From Carbonactinospora thermoautotrophica (GTDB lineage: Bacteria; Actinomycetota; Actinomycetes; Streptomycetales; Carbonactinosporaceae): 64,000 nucleotides of DNA. Below the pieces are notes generated by a model, which saw nothing but the letters and a program-made list of their open reading frames with translations, was not told the DNA's origin and made no database searches. The stretch's first letter is position 1. Each line of letters starts with the position of its first letter. The stretch covers positions 248,001 through 312,000 of the forward strand of contig NZ_JYIJ01000018.1 of NCBI RefSeq assembly GCF_001543895.1. Direction: 5' to 3'. Below are positions 18,494 through 27,571 of the stretch, piece after piece. Made by a program: the position numbers and the translations under genes.

Positions 18494-21309
18494 GCAGGTA
18501 CGCGCCGGGCAGCCTGGTGGCGGCGCGCGGCCGGGAGTGGGTGGTGCTGCCCGGGAGCACCGAGGAGTTCGTGGTCGCCCGGCCCCTGGGCGGGGACGCC
18601 GACTTCGTCGCCGGGCTGTTCCCCGAGGAGGTGAGCCCGGCCTCGCTGTCCCGCCCGTCAGCCGATCCGGCCGAGATCGGCGACCATCGCGGCGCGAGCC
18701 TGCTGCGGACCGCCCTGCGCATCGGGTTCCGCTCCAGCGCCGGGCCGTTCCGGTCGCTCGCCGAGATCGCGGTCGAGCCGCGCCAGTACCAGCTCGTGCC
18801 GCTGCTGCTGGCGCTGCGCATGGAGACCGTGCGCCTGCTCATCGCCGACGACGTCGGCATCGGCAAGACGATCGAGGCCGCCCTGGTCGCCAAGGAGCTG
18901 CTGGAGCAGGGGGACGCCGCCGGGCTCACCGTGCTCTGCTCCCCGGCGCTGGCCGAGCAGTGGGCGGCGGAGCTGCGGGAGAAGTTCGCGATCGACGCGA
19001 CCCTGGTGCTGCCGTCCACGGCCGCCCGGCTGGAGCGCGACCTGCCGCCGGGCCAGTCGCTGTTCGACCACCACCGCTACACGGTGGTGTCCACCGACTT
19101 CATCAAGAGCGACCTGCGCCGGGCCGCGTTCCTGCGCACCTGCCCGGACCTGGTGATCGTGGACGAGGCGCACACCTGCGTGCCGGCGGGGGCCGGGTCG
19201 GGCCGGCGGCAGCGCCAGCTCCGGTACGAGCTGCTGCGCGGGCTCGCCGACAAGCCCGACCGGCACCTGATCCTGGTCACCGCCACCCCGCACAGCGGCA
19301 AGGAGGGGTCCTTCCGGGATCTCCTCGGGCTGCTGGACCCCGCGCTCGCCCAGCTCGACCTGGAGCAGGTGAAGAACCGGGAGCGCCTGGCCCGGCACTT
19401 CGTGCAGCGCCGCCGCCGCGACATCCGTCACTTCCTGGACGAGGAGACCCCGTTCCCGCTCGACCGGCAGCTCCGGGAGGTGACGTACGAACTGGGCGCG
19501 GAGTACAAGGCGCTGCACGAGGCGGTGCTCGACTACGCGCGGGCCTCGGTGACCGGGCCGGAGGGGCTCGCCCAGCGGGTGCGCTGGTGGTCGGCGTTGG
19601 CGCTGCTCCGCTCGGTCGCCTCCTCGCCCCGGGCGGCCGCCGCCACCCTGCGCACCCGGGCCGCCGCGGCCGGGGCCGCCACCGTCGCCGAGGCCGACGA
19701 GTTGGGCCGCGCCGCCGTGCTCGACGCCACCGACGAGGACACCCTGGAAGGGGTCGACGCCCCGCCGGGCGCGGATGACGAGACCCTGCCGGCCGCGGAC
19801 CGCAGGCGGCTGCTGGAGTTCGCGAAGAAGGCGGAGCAGCTGGAGGGGCCGCAGTGCGACCGCAAGCTCGCCAAGCTCATCGACGAGGTCAAGGCGCTGC
19901 TCGCCGACGGGTACGACCCGATCGTCTTCTGCCGGTTCATCCCGACCGCCGAGTACGTGGCCGAGCACCTGGCCAAGGCGCTGGGCCGCAAGGCCCACGT
20001 GGAGGCGGTCACCGGGACGCTCCCGCCCGAGGAGCGCGCCACCCGGGTCGCCGACCTCGCCGGCCGGGACGGCCGGCACGTGCTGGTGGCCACCGACTGC
20101 CTGAGCGAGGGCATCAACCTGCAGGAGCACTTCCAGGCCGTGGTCCACTACGACCTGGCCTGGAACCCGACCCGGCACGAGCAGCGCGAGGGCCGGGTGG
20201 ACCGGTTCGGGCAGCGGCGGCCGTACGTCCGCGCGGTCACCCTCTACGGCGTGGACAACGCCATCGACGGTGTCGTGCTGGACGTGCTGATCAGGAAGGG
20301 CCGGAAGATCCGTCACGACACCGGGGTCGCGGTCCCGGTCCCCGACCGGGGGGAGACCCTGCTCAACGCGCTGGTCGAGGGGCTGCTGCTGCGCCGCGAG
20401 GAGGGCCGACAGCTCGCCCTCGACGTCGAGGTGACCAAGCACCGGGACGAGCTGCACCGGGAGTGGGAGAGCGCGGCGGAGCGGGAGTCGAAGGCGATCA
20501 CCAAGTACGCGCACAGCGCGATCAAGCTGGACGAGGTGCGCGCCGAGGTCGACGCGATCCGCGCCGCGCTCGGCGCCAAGGCCGACATCGCCGGCTTCGT
20601 CCGCGACACGCTGGCCGAGCTGAAGGTGCCGGTGCGGGACACCGGTGACGGGTTCGCCGCCCCGACCCACCTGCTGCCGGCCGGGACGCGGCACATGCTC
20701 ACCGCCGCGCTCGGCACGACCCCGGAGGAGCTGGTCTTCCACCGCGACCTGCCGGTCCCGCCGGGGGAGCACGCCCTGGTGCGCACCGACCCGGCGGTGG
20801 CGGCGCTGGCCCGCTACGTCTTCGACACCGCGCTCGACCCGGCTGAGGCGGAGCGCCCGGCCCGGCGCTGCGGGGTGATCCGCACCGCAGCGGTGCCGGC
20901 GCGCACCACCCTGCTGCTGGTGCGCTACCGCTTCCACCTCACCCTGCCCGGCCGGCAGGAGAAACGCACCGTGGTGGCCGAGGATGCGCGCATGCTCGCC
21001 TACCGGGGCCGCGCCGACGAGCCGGAGTGGCTCACCGACGAGGAGGTGACCGAGCTGCTCGCCGCGCAACCGGACGCGAACCTGCTCCCGGAGCTGGTCC
21101 GCCGCCAGGCGGAGCGGGCGATCGACGACCTGGACGCCCTGCAGGACGCGCTCGACGCGCGCGGCGGCGAGCTGGCCGAGGAGCTGCACGCCGCCCACCA
21201 GCGGGTGCGCGGGGTGGTCGGGGCGACGCGCCGCGGCCTGTCCGTGACGTTCCAGCCGCGGGCCGACGTGATCGGGGTGTACGTGTACCTGCCGGGAGGC
21301 GCCCGGTGA
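18490..21309 (+). CDS. SNF2-family helicase (DrmD-like)
   Basis: 939 aa. Motifs in order: a Q-type region RQYQLVPLLLALRM, Walker A LIADDVGIGKTIEAA (about residues 116-130), LVIVDEAHTC (DEAH, about 222), LVTATPHSGKEG, motif IV-like PIVFCRFIPTAEYVAEHL, motif V VATDCLSEGINLQE and motif VI EQREGRVDRFGQ (about 566). A charged coiled-coil-like tail follows. This is the RapA/DrmD branch of SNF2 translocases, which in class 1 DISARM pairs with an adenine methyltransferase. The ATG overlaps the upstream helicase stop by four bases, and its own stop overlaps the next gene (GTGA), so the three subunits are translated in step. No lesion seen. Confidence 0.85.
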   Translation: MSRYAPGSLVAARGREWVVLPGSTEEFVVARPLGGDADFVAGLFPEEVSPASLSRPSADPAEIGDHRGASLLRTALRIGFRSSAGPFRSLAEIAVEPRQYQLVPLLLALRMETVRLLIADDVGIGKTIEAALVAKELLEQGDAAGLTVLCSPALAEQWAAELREKFAIDATLVLPSTAARLERDLPPGQSLFDHHRYTVVSTDFIKSDLRRAAFLRTCPDLVIVDEAHTCVPAGAGSGRRQRQLRYELLRGLADKPDRHLILVTATPHSGKEGSFRDLLGLLDPALAQLDLEQVKNRERLARHFVQRRRRDIRHFLDEETPFPLDRQLREVTYELGAEYKALHEAVLDYARASVTGPEGLAQRVRWWSALALLRSVASSPRAAAATLRTRAAAAGAATVAEADELGRAAVLDATDEDTLEGVDAPPGADDETLPAADRRRLLEFAKKAEQLEGPQCDRKLAKLIDEVKALLADGYDPIVFCRFIPTAEYVAEHLAKALGRKAHVEAVTGTLPPEERATRVADLAGRDGRHVLVATDCLSEGINLQEHFQAVVHYDLAWNPTRHEQREGRVDRFGQRRPYVRAVTLYGVDNAIDGVVLDVLIRKGRKIRHDTGVAVPVPDRGETLLNALVEGLLLRREEGRQLALDVEVTKHRDELHREWESAAERESKAITKYAHSAIKLDEVRAEVDAIRAALGAKADIAGFVRDTLAELKVPVRDTGDGFAAPTHLLPAGTRHMLTAALGTTPEELVFHRDLPVPPGEHALVRTDPAVAALARYVFDTALDPAEAERPARRCGVIRTAAVPARTTLLLVRYRFHLTLPGRQEKRTVVAEDARMLAYRGRADEPEWLTDEEVTELLAAQPDANLLPELVRRQAERAIDDLDALQDALDARGGELAEELHAAHQRVRGVVGATRRGLSVTFQPRADVIGVYVYLPGGAR

Positions 21310-24300
21310 GCCAGACCGCCTACACCGCCGTGCGCATCGAGGGGAACCTGCTGCCCCATGACCTGCTGGAGGCGATCCAGCGCGGCGACCACGACGTTCC
21401 CGGGATCCGCCCGGAGGACTACCACCTGGCCGCCGGGGAGCGGCTGAACCACGCGGCGAGCCGCAAGTGGGACTACCTGACCGGCGTGTACCGGTCGTTC
21501 CGGGACCGGCTCGCCCAGCTCCCCGAGACCGACCCCGCGACCACGCTCACCCGGGAGCGCTGGCTGCTCATCCTCCTCGACGAGCTGGGCTTCGGCCGCC
21601 TGCCCTACCAGCGCGGCGGGCTCGCCGCCGAGGGGGAGACCTACCCGGTCAGCCACGCCTGGCAGCAGGTGCCGATCCACCTCCTCGGTTGGCGCACCGA
21701 GCTGGACCGGCGCACCGGCGGCGGCAAGGCGGGCCGCGCGCCGCAGGCGATGCTCCAGGAGTTCCTCAACGCCAGCGACGAGCACCTGTGGGGCGTGCTG
21801 TCGAACGGCCGGCAGCTTCGCATCCTGCGCGACTCCACCAACCTGGTCGGCGCGGCGTACGTCGAGTTCGACCTGGAGGCGATCTTCGACGGCGAGCTGT
21901 ACAGCGAGTTCGTGCTGCTGTACGCGCTGGCGCACGTGTCCCGCTTCGAGGCGCGCCCGGTCGGCTCCGAGGGCGCGCCGGTGCCGGCCGGCTGCTGGCT
22001 GGAGCGCTGGCGGGCGTACGCCGCCGAGACGGGTGAGCGGGCCCGGGAGCGCATGCGCGACGGGGTCAAGGCGGCGCTGGAACGGCTCGGCACCGGCTTC
22101 CTGCGCGCCAACCCCAAGCTGGCCCAGGCGCTGGCCGAGGGCCGGCTGAAGAAGGAGGACTTCCAGCACGAGCTGCTGCGCCTGGCCTACCAGCTCATCT
22201 TCTGCTTCGTGGCCGAGGACCGCGGGGTGCTGCTCGACCCGCAGGCCCCGGAAGCCGCGCGCCAGCGCTACCGCGACTACTTCTCCACCGCCCGGCTGCG
22301 CGAGATCGCGGCCCGCCGGTACGGCGACCGGCACACCGACCTGTGGCAGGCGCTGGTGTACGTGCTCGACGGGCTGGGCAGCGGCAACGACCGGCTCGGC
22401 CTGCCCGCGCTCGGCGGGCTGTTCTTCCGGGACGAGAAGCTGGAGAGCCAGCAGCTCGACCTCGACGCCGACCCGGCGCGGGTCCCGCCCGACTTCCTGC
22501 GCCGCTGCCCGCTGGCCAACGCCGACCTGCTGGAGGCGGTGCGGCACCTGGCCACGTTCCGCGACCGGCAGGGGCGGCTGCACGCCACCAACTTCCGCCA
22601 CCTGGGGTCGGAGGAGCTGGGCAGCGTGTACGAGTCGCTGCTGGAGCTGATCCCGGCCGTGGAACCCGGCCCGTCCTTCGTGCTGCGGGAGCGGCCCGGC
22701 AACGAGCGCAAGACCACCGGCTCGTACTACACCCCGGACCCGCTCATCCAGTGCCTGCTCGACACCGCGCTCGACCCGGTCATCGAGGAGCACGCCAAGC
22801 GCGGCGTGCCCGACGACCTGCTGAAGATCACCGTCTGCGACCCGTCCTGCGGCTCCGGCCACTTCCTGGTCGCCGCCGCCCGGCGGATCGCCAAGCGGTA
22901 CGCGGCCATGGTCACCGGCGAGGACGAGCCGGTGCCGGAGAAGGTCCGCGAGGCCATGCACGAGGTGGTCGCCCGGTGCGTGTACGGGGTGGACATCAAC
23001 CCGCTCGCCGCCGAGCTGGCCAAGGTGTCGCTGTGGCTGGAGTCGGTGCGGCCGGGCAAGCCGCTCGCCTTCCTCGACAGCAAGATCAAGGTCGGCAACG
23101 CGCTGCTCGGGGTGACGCCGAAGCTCCTGGAGGCGGGCATCCCCGACGAGGCGTTCAAGCCGATCGAGGGAGACGACAAGAAGATCGCCGCCAGCCTGCG
23201 CAAGCAGAACGAGAAGGAACGCAGCTACCAGCTCGGACTCGACCTGTTCTCCGGCCCGGTCGTCCGCGTGGGCAACGTGGAGATGGCCAAGCAGGCCACC
23301 GCGCTGGCCGCCGCCCCGGTGCGTACCCTCGCCGACATCCGCGAGCAGGCGCGCCGGTTCCGGGAGCTGGAGAACCACCCGGAACGGGTGCGGCGCAAGC
23401 GCGTGGCCGACGCCTGGTGCGCGGCGTTCGTCTGGCGCAAGCACGCCGACGCCCCGGAGGCCATCACCACCGCGACGCTGCGCCGGCTCGACGAGGGCGG
23501 CGAGCTGCCGAAACCGGTGGCCGAGGAACTGGACCGGCTTGCCCACAGCTACCGCTTCTTCCACTGGCATCTGGAGTTCCCCGAGATCTTCGAGGTGGCC
23601 GACGAGGAGCGCCCCGACCACAACCCCGACACGGGTTGGCGGGGCGGTTTCACCTGCGTGCTGGGCAACCCGCCGTGGGAGAAGATCGAGTTCAAGGAGG
23701 AGGAGTTCTTCGCCTCTCGCCGGCCCGAGATCGCGCAGGCGCGAAACGCCGCCGCGCGCAAGAAGATGATCCAGGTGTTGGCCGACAGCGGCGACGAGAC
23801 GGACGGCAAGCTCTACGCCGAGTACCGCGACGAGTTGCGGAAGACAGTGGCATGGAGTCACTCCCTGCGTTCCTCCGGCCGCTATCCGCTCACCGGAAGC
23901 GGCCGACTGAACACCTATGCCGTGTTCGCTGAGACCGCTCGCGCTCTTCTCACCCCGCACGGCCGCAGTGGCTTGGTGCTGCCCACCGGCATCGCCACCG
24001 ACGCCACGACCGCGCTGTTCTTCGGTGATCTGGTACGCAACGCCAAGCTGGCGGCGTTCCTGGAGTTCGAGAACGAGGCGTTCATTCTGAGCCGCGACGT
24101 CGATCACAGTGTTCGTTTCTGCCTCTTGACAACAACGGGACGCGCCCGCGAGGCAGACCGAGTCCGATTCGCATTCGGCATTCGTTATATTGAAGATCTG
24201 CCCGATCGGCAACTAACTATGTCTGCCGCTGATATCCGGCTCGTCAATCCGAACACCGGAACCGTGCCGCTGTTCCGGTCCTGGCGCGAAGCGGAGATCA

Positions 24301-25361
24301 CGCTCGATATATATCGGCGCGTGCCAGTGCTGTGGCGGGAAAGTCCGCAGAAGAACCCTTGGAAGTTGTCCTTTTCGCAAGGGATCTTCAACATGGCCAG
24401 CGACGCTGGCCTGTTCCACATCCGTGCTGAGCTGGAGGCCGAAGGCTGGGAGCTGCATGGCGACATCTTCGTCAAGGATGGCAAGCGAATGTTGCCGCTC
24501 TACGAGGCGAAGATGATCCATCACTTCGACCATCGGTTCGGCACCTACGAAGGCCAGACGCAGGCACAAGCGAACATGGGTACTCTGCCTCGTCCAACTC
24601 TGGTTCAAAAGGCCGACCCGACCTTTATGGTTCTGCCCCGGTACTGGGTCGCGGAAGCCGAGGTCGAGGAGCGGCTGAAGAACCGGTGGGACCGTGGCTG
24701 GCTGCTCGGCTGGCGGGATATCTGCCGCAGTAGCCACGAACGCACGGTGATTCCGGCAGTCATCCCATGGGCGGCTGTGGGACACACCTTGCCGCTGATG
24801 TTGTCCGAGAACGAGCGGCTGCCGCTTCTCTACGCCAACTTGACGGCTTTCGTACTCGACTACGTCGCCCGGCAGAAGATGGCGGGAACCCATCTGACCT
24901 ACGGGTACCTGAATCAGCTCGCGGTGCTCCCTCCCGAGCGCTACGACGGTCCCGCGCCATGGGCTCCTGAGCAGGAATTGGCCGACTGGATCAGCTCGCG
25001 CGTCCTCGAACTCACCTACACCGCCTGGGACCTGGAGCCGTTCGCCCGTGACCTCGGGGACGACGGGCCGCCGTTCGTGTGGGACGAGGAGCGGCGGTTC
25101 GCCATGCGTGCCGAGCTGGACGCCGCCTTCTTCCACCTCTACGGGGTCGAGCGCGACGACGTGGCCTACATCATGGACAGCTTCCGGGCGTTCCGGAACA
25201 ACGACCCCGAGCGGTTCGCCCGCACCAAGGAGCTGATCCTCCAGGTGTACGACGCCATGGCCAAGGCGATGGAGACCGGCGAGCCGTACCGGACCATCCT
25301 CGACCCGCCGCCTGGCCAGGGGCCGCGCCACCCGGAGTCCAGCCGGCCGGACTGGATGTGA
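21306..25361 (+). CDS. Large N6-adenine DNA methyltransferase, Eco57I/class 1 DISARM (DrmMI)-like
   Basis: 1351 aa. N-terminal 450 residues are helical and specificity-like. Motif X is TTGSYYTPDPLIQCLLDTAL, motif I is DPSCGSGHFLVAAARR (about residue 512), and motif IV is GNPPWEKIEF (about 787), the NPPW type typical of N6-adenine methylases. The C-terminal third should carry the target-recognition region. The GTG start is fixed by the GTGA overlap with the SNF2 gene. In a defence role it would mark self DNA, which the two helicases then spare. The stretch around 24.1-24.7 kb has clearly lower GC (about 57% in 24121-24240 against 71% in 22921-23040), as if the recognition domain had been exchanged. 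No restriction subunit is fused here; the cutting activity may be in the first gene. Confidence 0.85.
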   Translation: MSQTAYTAVRIEGNLLPHDLLEAIQRGDHDVPGIRPEDYHLAAGERLNHAASRKWDYLTGVYRSFRDRLAQLPETDPATTLTRERWLLILLDELGFGRLPYQRGGLAAEGETYPVSHAWQQVPIHLLGWRTELDRRTGGGKAGRAPQAMLQEFLNASDEHLWGVLSNGRQLRILRDSTNLVGAAYVEFDLEAIFDGELYSEFVLLYALAHVSRFEARPVGSEGAPVPAGCWLERWRAYAAETGERARERMRDGVKAALERLGTGFLRANPKLAQALAEGRLKKEDFQHELLRLAYQLIFCFVAEDRGVLLDPQAPEAARQRYRDYFSTARLREIAARRYGDRHTDLWQALVYVLDGLGSGNDRLGLPALGGLFFRDEKLESQQLDLDADPARVPPDFLRRCPLANADLLEAVRHLATFRDRQGRLHATNFRHLGSEELGSVYESLLELIPAVEPGPSFVLRERPGNERKTTGSYYTPDPLIQCLLDTALDPVIEEHAKRGVPDDLLKITVCDPSCGSGHFLVAAARRIAKRYAAMVTGEDEPVPEKVREAMHEVVARCVYGVDINPLAAELAKVSLWLESVRPGKPLAFLDSKIKVGNALLGVTPKLLEAGIPDEAFKPIEGDDKKIAASLRKQNEKERSYQLGLDLFSGPVVRVGNVEMAKQATALAAAPVRTLADIREQARRFRELENHPERVRRKRVADAWCAAFVWRKHADAPEAITTATLRRLDEGGELPKPVAEELDRLAHSYRFFHWHLEFPEIFEVADEERPDHNPDTGWRGGFTCVLGNPPWEKIEFKEEEFFASRRPEIAQARNAAARKKMIQVLADSGDETDGKLYAEYRDELRKTVAWSHSLRSSGRYPLTGSGRLNTYAVFAETARALLTPHGRSGLVLPTGIATDATTALFFGDLVRNAKLAAFLEFENEAFILSRDVDHSVRFCLLTTTGRAREADRVRFAFGIRYIEDLPDRQLTMSAADIRLVNPNTGTVPLFRSWREAEITLDIYRRVPVLWRESPQKNPWKLSFSQGIFNMASDAGLFHIRAELEAEGWELHGDIFVKDGKRMLPLYEAKMIHHFDHRFGTYEGQTQAQANMGTLPRPTLVQKADPTFMVLPRYWVAEAEVEERLKNRWDRGWLLGWRDICRSSHERTVIPAVIPWAAVGHTLPLMLSENERLPLLYANLTAFVLDYVARQKMAGTHLTYGYLNQLAVLPPERYDGPAPWAPEQELADWISSRVLELTYTAWDLEPFARDLGDDGPPFVWDEERRFAMRAELDAAFFHLYGVERDDVAYIMDSFRAFRNNDPERFARTKELILQVYDAMAKAMETGEPYRTILDPPPGQGPRHPESSRPDWM

Positions 25362-25420
25362 CCCTACGCCGGCTGTTCAGGTAAAACGGTCCCGCTGAGG
25401 TGATCTTGGGGGAGGGTACG

Positions 25421-26272
25421 GTGACCGAACGCCTCGCGCAGCGGCTCCGGCTGGCGCTGGAGATCCTGGCCCGGCATCCGGATGGCCTGCCACAGCAGGA
25501 GCTGTGGCGTCACGTGATCGAACGGCTGCCTCTCGACGAGGACGAACAGCGGCCGATCAGTACCGGAACGCCGTACGGCCGGCACGCCTTCACCATGAGC
25601 ACCGTCGAGTTGGTGAAAGCCGGTTGGCTGCACAAGGAGCGGGGCGTGTGGCATGCGACCGGCGTCGGCCGCAAGGCGCTCGCCGACCACCCCGACCCCA
25701 AGGACTTCTTCTCGGCCAAGAACGCCGCGTACCAATCTTGGAACCGCAATCGCGACAAGTTCAGCCGCGCCGAGCGCCTGGTCGAGGGGATCTCCGAGGG
25801 GCAGTGGGTGGCGGTCACCGACGTCGCTGCGATCACCGGGCTCGACCCGGACCGGCTGGTCGCCTACCTGCAGGGGACACGCCCCGAGGGGTGGCACCGG
25901 GTCCTCGACCCGGACGGCTCGCCGCCCAACGCCGCGCACCTGAGCGAGCACGAGCGGCAACGCTGGTGCCGCCTGCTCGAAAACGAGGATGTGACGGTCT
26001 TCCTCGGCCGGGCGGACCCGATGCGCCGGGTCGACCCCGAGGACCTGCGCCAGCTCGCCGCCGAGGAGCCGGGGGAGGAGCCGGCCGGCCCTCGCGCTTG
26101 GCTGGTGCGCGGGTCCAGCGTCCACGGGTACAACCTGGTGCCCGACTGGCTGAAGAAGGGGTACTGCTCGCTGTCGGCGGCCCGGCTGCGCGAGCTGCCC
26201 GCCGCGACCGCCGCCGTGCTCGCCACCTCCGGAATCGTCAAGGTGACCCCGGGGTCACGGTCGGGGCTTTGA
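25421..26272 (+). pseudogene. McrB-like DNA-reading N-terminus joined to the start of McrC (remnant)
   Basis: The GTG at 25421 has GGGGGAGG five bases upstream. Residues 1-85 look like an Mrr_N winged helix (LARHPDGLPQQELWRHV ... GVWHATGVGRKAL). Residues about 110-160 (WVAVTDVAAITGL ... GWHRVLDPDGS) resemble an MGMT-like DNA-binding fold. Residues about 225-255 (AWLVRGSSVHGYNLVP) match the segment that precedes the AAA GTPase in actinomycete McrB proteins. No AAA domain follows; instead the text runs into ATAAVLATSGIVKVTPG, which is McrC-like, and stops at TGA (26270-26272) where family logic expects Trp. I therefore read it as a deletion scar of a methylation-dependent McrBC restriction pair. 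A stand-alone reader protein remains possible. Confidence 0.55.
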
Positions 26273-26457
26273 CGGCTGGTCGCCCACCGGCTGGTGGGCG
26301 CCGTGCGGGTGGCGGGCGTCGAGCTGCGGATCGCCCCCGAGACTCCGAAGACAGCAGGGTCGAGATCGTGCAGCACGCCCTCGACCTGGCCGTGCCGCCG
26401 GACGACCTCCTCGCCCAGGTGCGCGAGATCGCCTCCCAGGTGGCGACCGGCCGGTAG
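26273..26457 (+). pseudogene. McrC fragments: N-terminal strand region fused to the C-terminal end
   Basis: In the frame of the preceding gene the text continues after its stop as RLVAHRLVGAVRVAGVELRI, a typical McrC N-terminal region (it normally continues into APK and the nuclease body). After about 26340 the coding signal moves one frame over and reads RVEIVQHALDLAVPPDDLL followed by a TAG at 26455-26457, matching McrC C-terminal ends. The PDDEXK nuclease core that should lie between is absent. So this McrC has an internal deletion with a frame change, in addition to the upstream stop. Confidence 0.5.
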
Positions 26458-26462
26458 CGGGG
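26394..26462. repeat. 69-bp direct repeat, copy 1 (3' end of mcrC)
   Basis: Identical at 67 of 69 positions to 27501-27569; the two copies are exactly 1107 bp apart in the same orientation and flank the ribbon-helix-helix/Fic-Doc gene pair. Copy 1 is contiguous with other McrC-like sequence, so it is the older location. Confidence 0.9.
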
Positions 26463-26612
26463 ACCGCCGCCCACGCGGTGCCTGGGAGCTGGTGTTCGAG
26501 CCCGGACTTCATACGGAGCCTGGACGAGGGTCAGCCGTGATTAGCATGCCGGTTGATTTGATCTTGACGTCATGAAACCATGAAATCGCCCCTACGTCAC
26601 AAGGAGGACTAG

Positions 26613-26840
26613 ATGGCCCGTATATCGGAGCGGCAGGCGCTCACCCTGCGCCTGCCACCGGAGCTTCACGAGCAATTGCGCGCGTACGCGTTCCTGACCA
26701 AGCGGTCGATCAACGAGACGCTGACCCGGGTCATCGCCGACTGGCTGGCGGGGCCGGGAAAGGCGGAGATGGTCGAGGCCGCCACCAAGCAGGGCCAGGA
26801 GGCGCACCGCGTGGCGCTCGACAAGCTCCGCGATCTGTGA
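26613..26840 (+). CDS. Ribbon-helix-helix antitoxin of a Fic/Doc pair
   Basis: 75 aa. LTLRLPPELHEQLRAYAF followed by KRSINETLTRVIADWL is a clear ribbon-helix-helix DNA-binding domain (beta strand plus two helices), and the remaining 25 residues are a charged helix that may cap the toxin. The ATG has AAGGAGG six bases upstream. The toxin gene begins 20 bases after its stop. In actinobacteria Doc toxins often pair with this type of antitoxin rather than with Phd. The pair sits between two copies of the mcrC end, so it was probably added after the McrBC locus decayed. Confidence 0.8.
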   Translation: MARISERQALTLRLPPELHEQLRAYAFLTKRSINETLTRVIADWLAGPGKAEMVEAATKQGQEAHRVALDKLRDL

Positions 26841-26860
26841 AGGAATGGTGAAAGTCGTCG

Positions 26861-27307
26861 ATGACGATCTACCTGACGCCGGATGAGGTCCAGCGGATCC
26901 ACGACCGGGAGATCGGTGAGGAGGGCCTTCCCGGCGTCGATCGGGGGAGGCTGGAGGCGGCGGTGTGCCGCTGCCAGGCCACCGTATTCGGTGAGGATGC
27001 GTTCCCGACGATCCACGACAAGGCCGCCGCCCTGTTCGCGGGGATCATCAAGAACCACCCGTTCGCCGACGGCAACAAGCGCACCGCCGTCCTGGCCACG
27101 TACGTCTTCTACGCCCTGAACGGGTACACCCTGGTCGCCGAGGCCGGTGAGATCGTCGCGCTGGCTCTCGCCACGGCGCAGGGCTACATCGATCTCGACG
27201 AGACCCGGTACGAGGTCGCGCTGGAGACCATCGCGGCGCGCCTGGCCGGGTGGGCCCAGCCCATCAAGTTCTACGACCCCGCGCTCGACGAGGGCGACCT
27301 GGGATAG
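26861..27307 (+). CDS. Fic/Doc family toxin
   Basis: 148 aa, typical Doc length (about 125-150). The Fic-domain core motif is HPFADGNKRTAVLATYVF, with the catalytic His, the acidic residue and the GNKR phosphate-binding part all present. An upstream IHDKAAALFAGIIKN helix and a downstream NGYTL hairpin complete the fold. Doc proteins phosphorylate elongation factor Tu, while Fic proteins transfer AMP; the short length and the antitoxin partner favour Doc. It lacks the inhibitory S/TxxxE(G/N) motif as far as I can see, consistent with inhibition by the separate antitoxin. Intact. Confidence 0.85.
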   Translation: MTIYLTPDEVQRIHDREIGEEGLPGVDRGRLEAAVCRCQATVFGEDAFPTIHDKAAALFAGIIKNHPFADGNKRTAVLATYVFYALNGYTLVAEAGEIVALALATAQGYIDLDETRYEVALETIAARLAGWAQPIKFYDPALDEGDLG

Positions 27308-27500
27308 GGCTTTTAGGGACGGCGGTACCACCGGCGGCACGGTCGAAGGCCTGCGCTCGCAGCGACAGGTGCCGACCGGTGGTAGTCCCTCGCGGAACAA
27401 AGCGCGGAGAAGGCTGTCCCGGTCTGGGGCGTCCGGCTCCCAGCCGGTGAAAGGCCCGGGATCGGGCGAGGTCACGTTACGAAGCCTAGTTCGGAGCAGC

Positions 27501-27569
27501 GCCGCCGGACGACCTCCTCGCCCAGGTGCGCGAGATCGCCTCTCAGGTGGCGGCCGGCCGGTAGCGGGG
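27501..27569. repeat. 69-bp direct repeat, copy 2 (3' end of mcrC)
   Basis: Second copy of the sequence at 26394-26462, differing at two positions. It again ends with an in-frame PPDDLLAQVREIASQVAAGR and TAG, but the sequence before it is not McrC-like. It abuts the 3' end of the HTH/TPR regulator. Confidence 0.9.
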
Positions 27570-27571
27570 CG

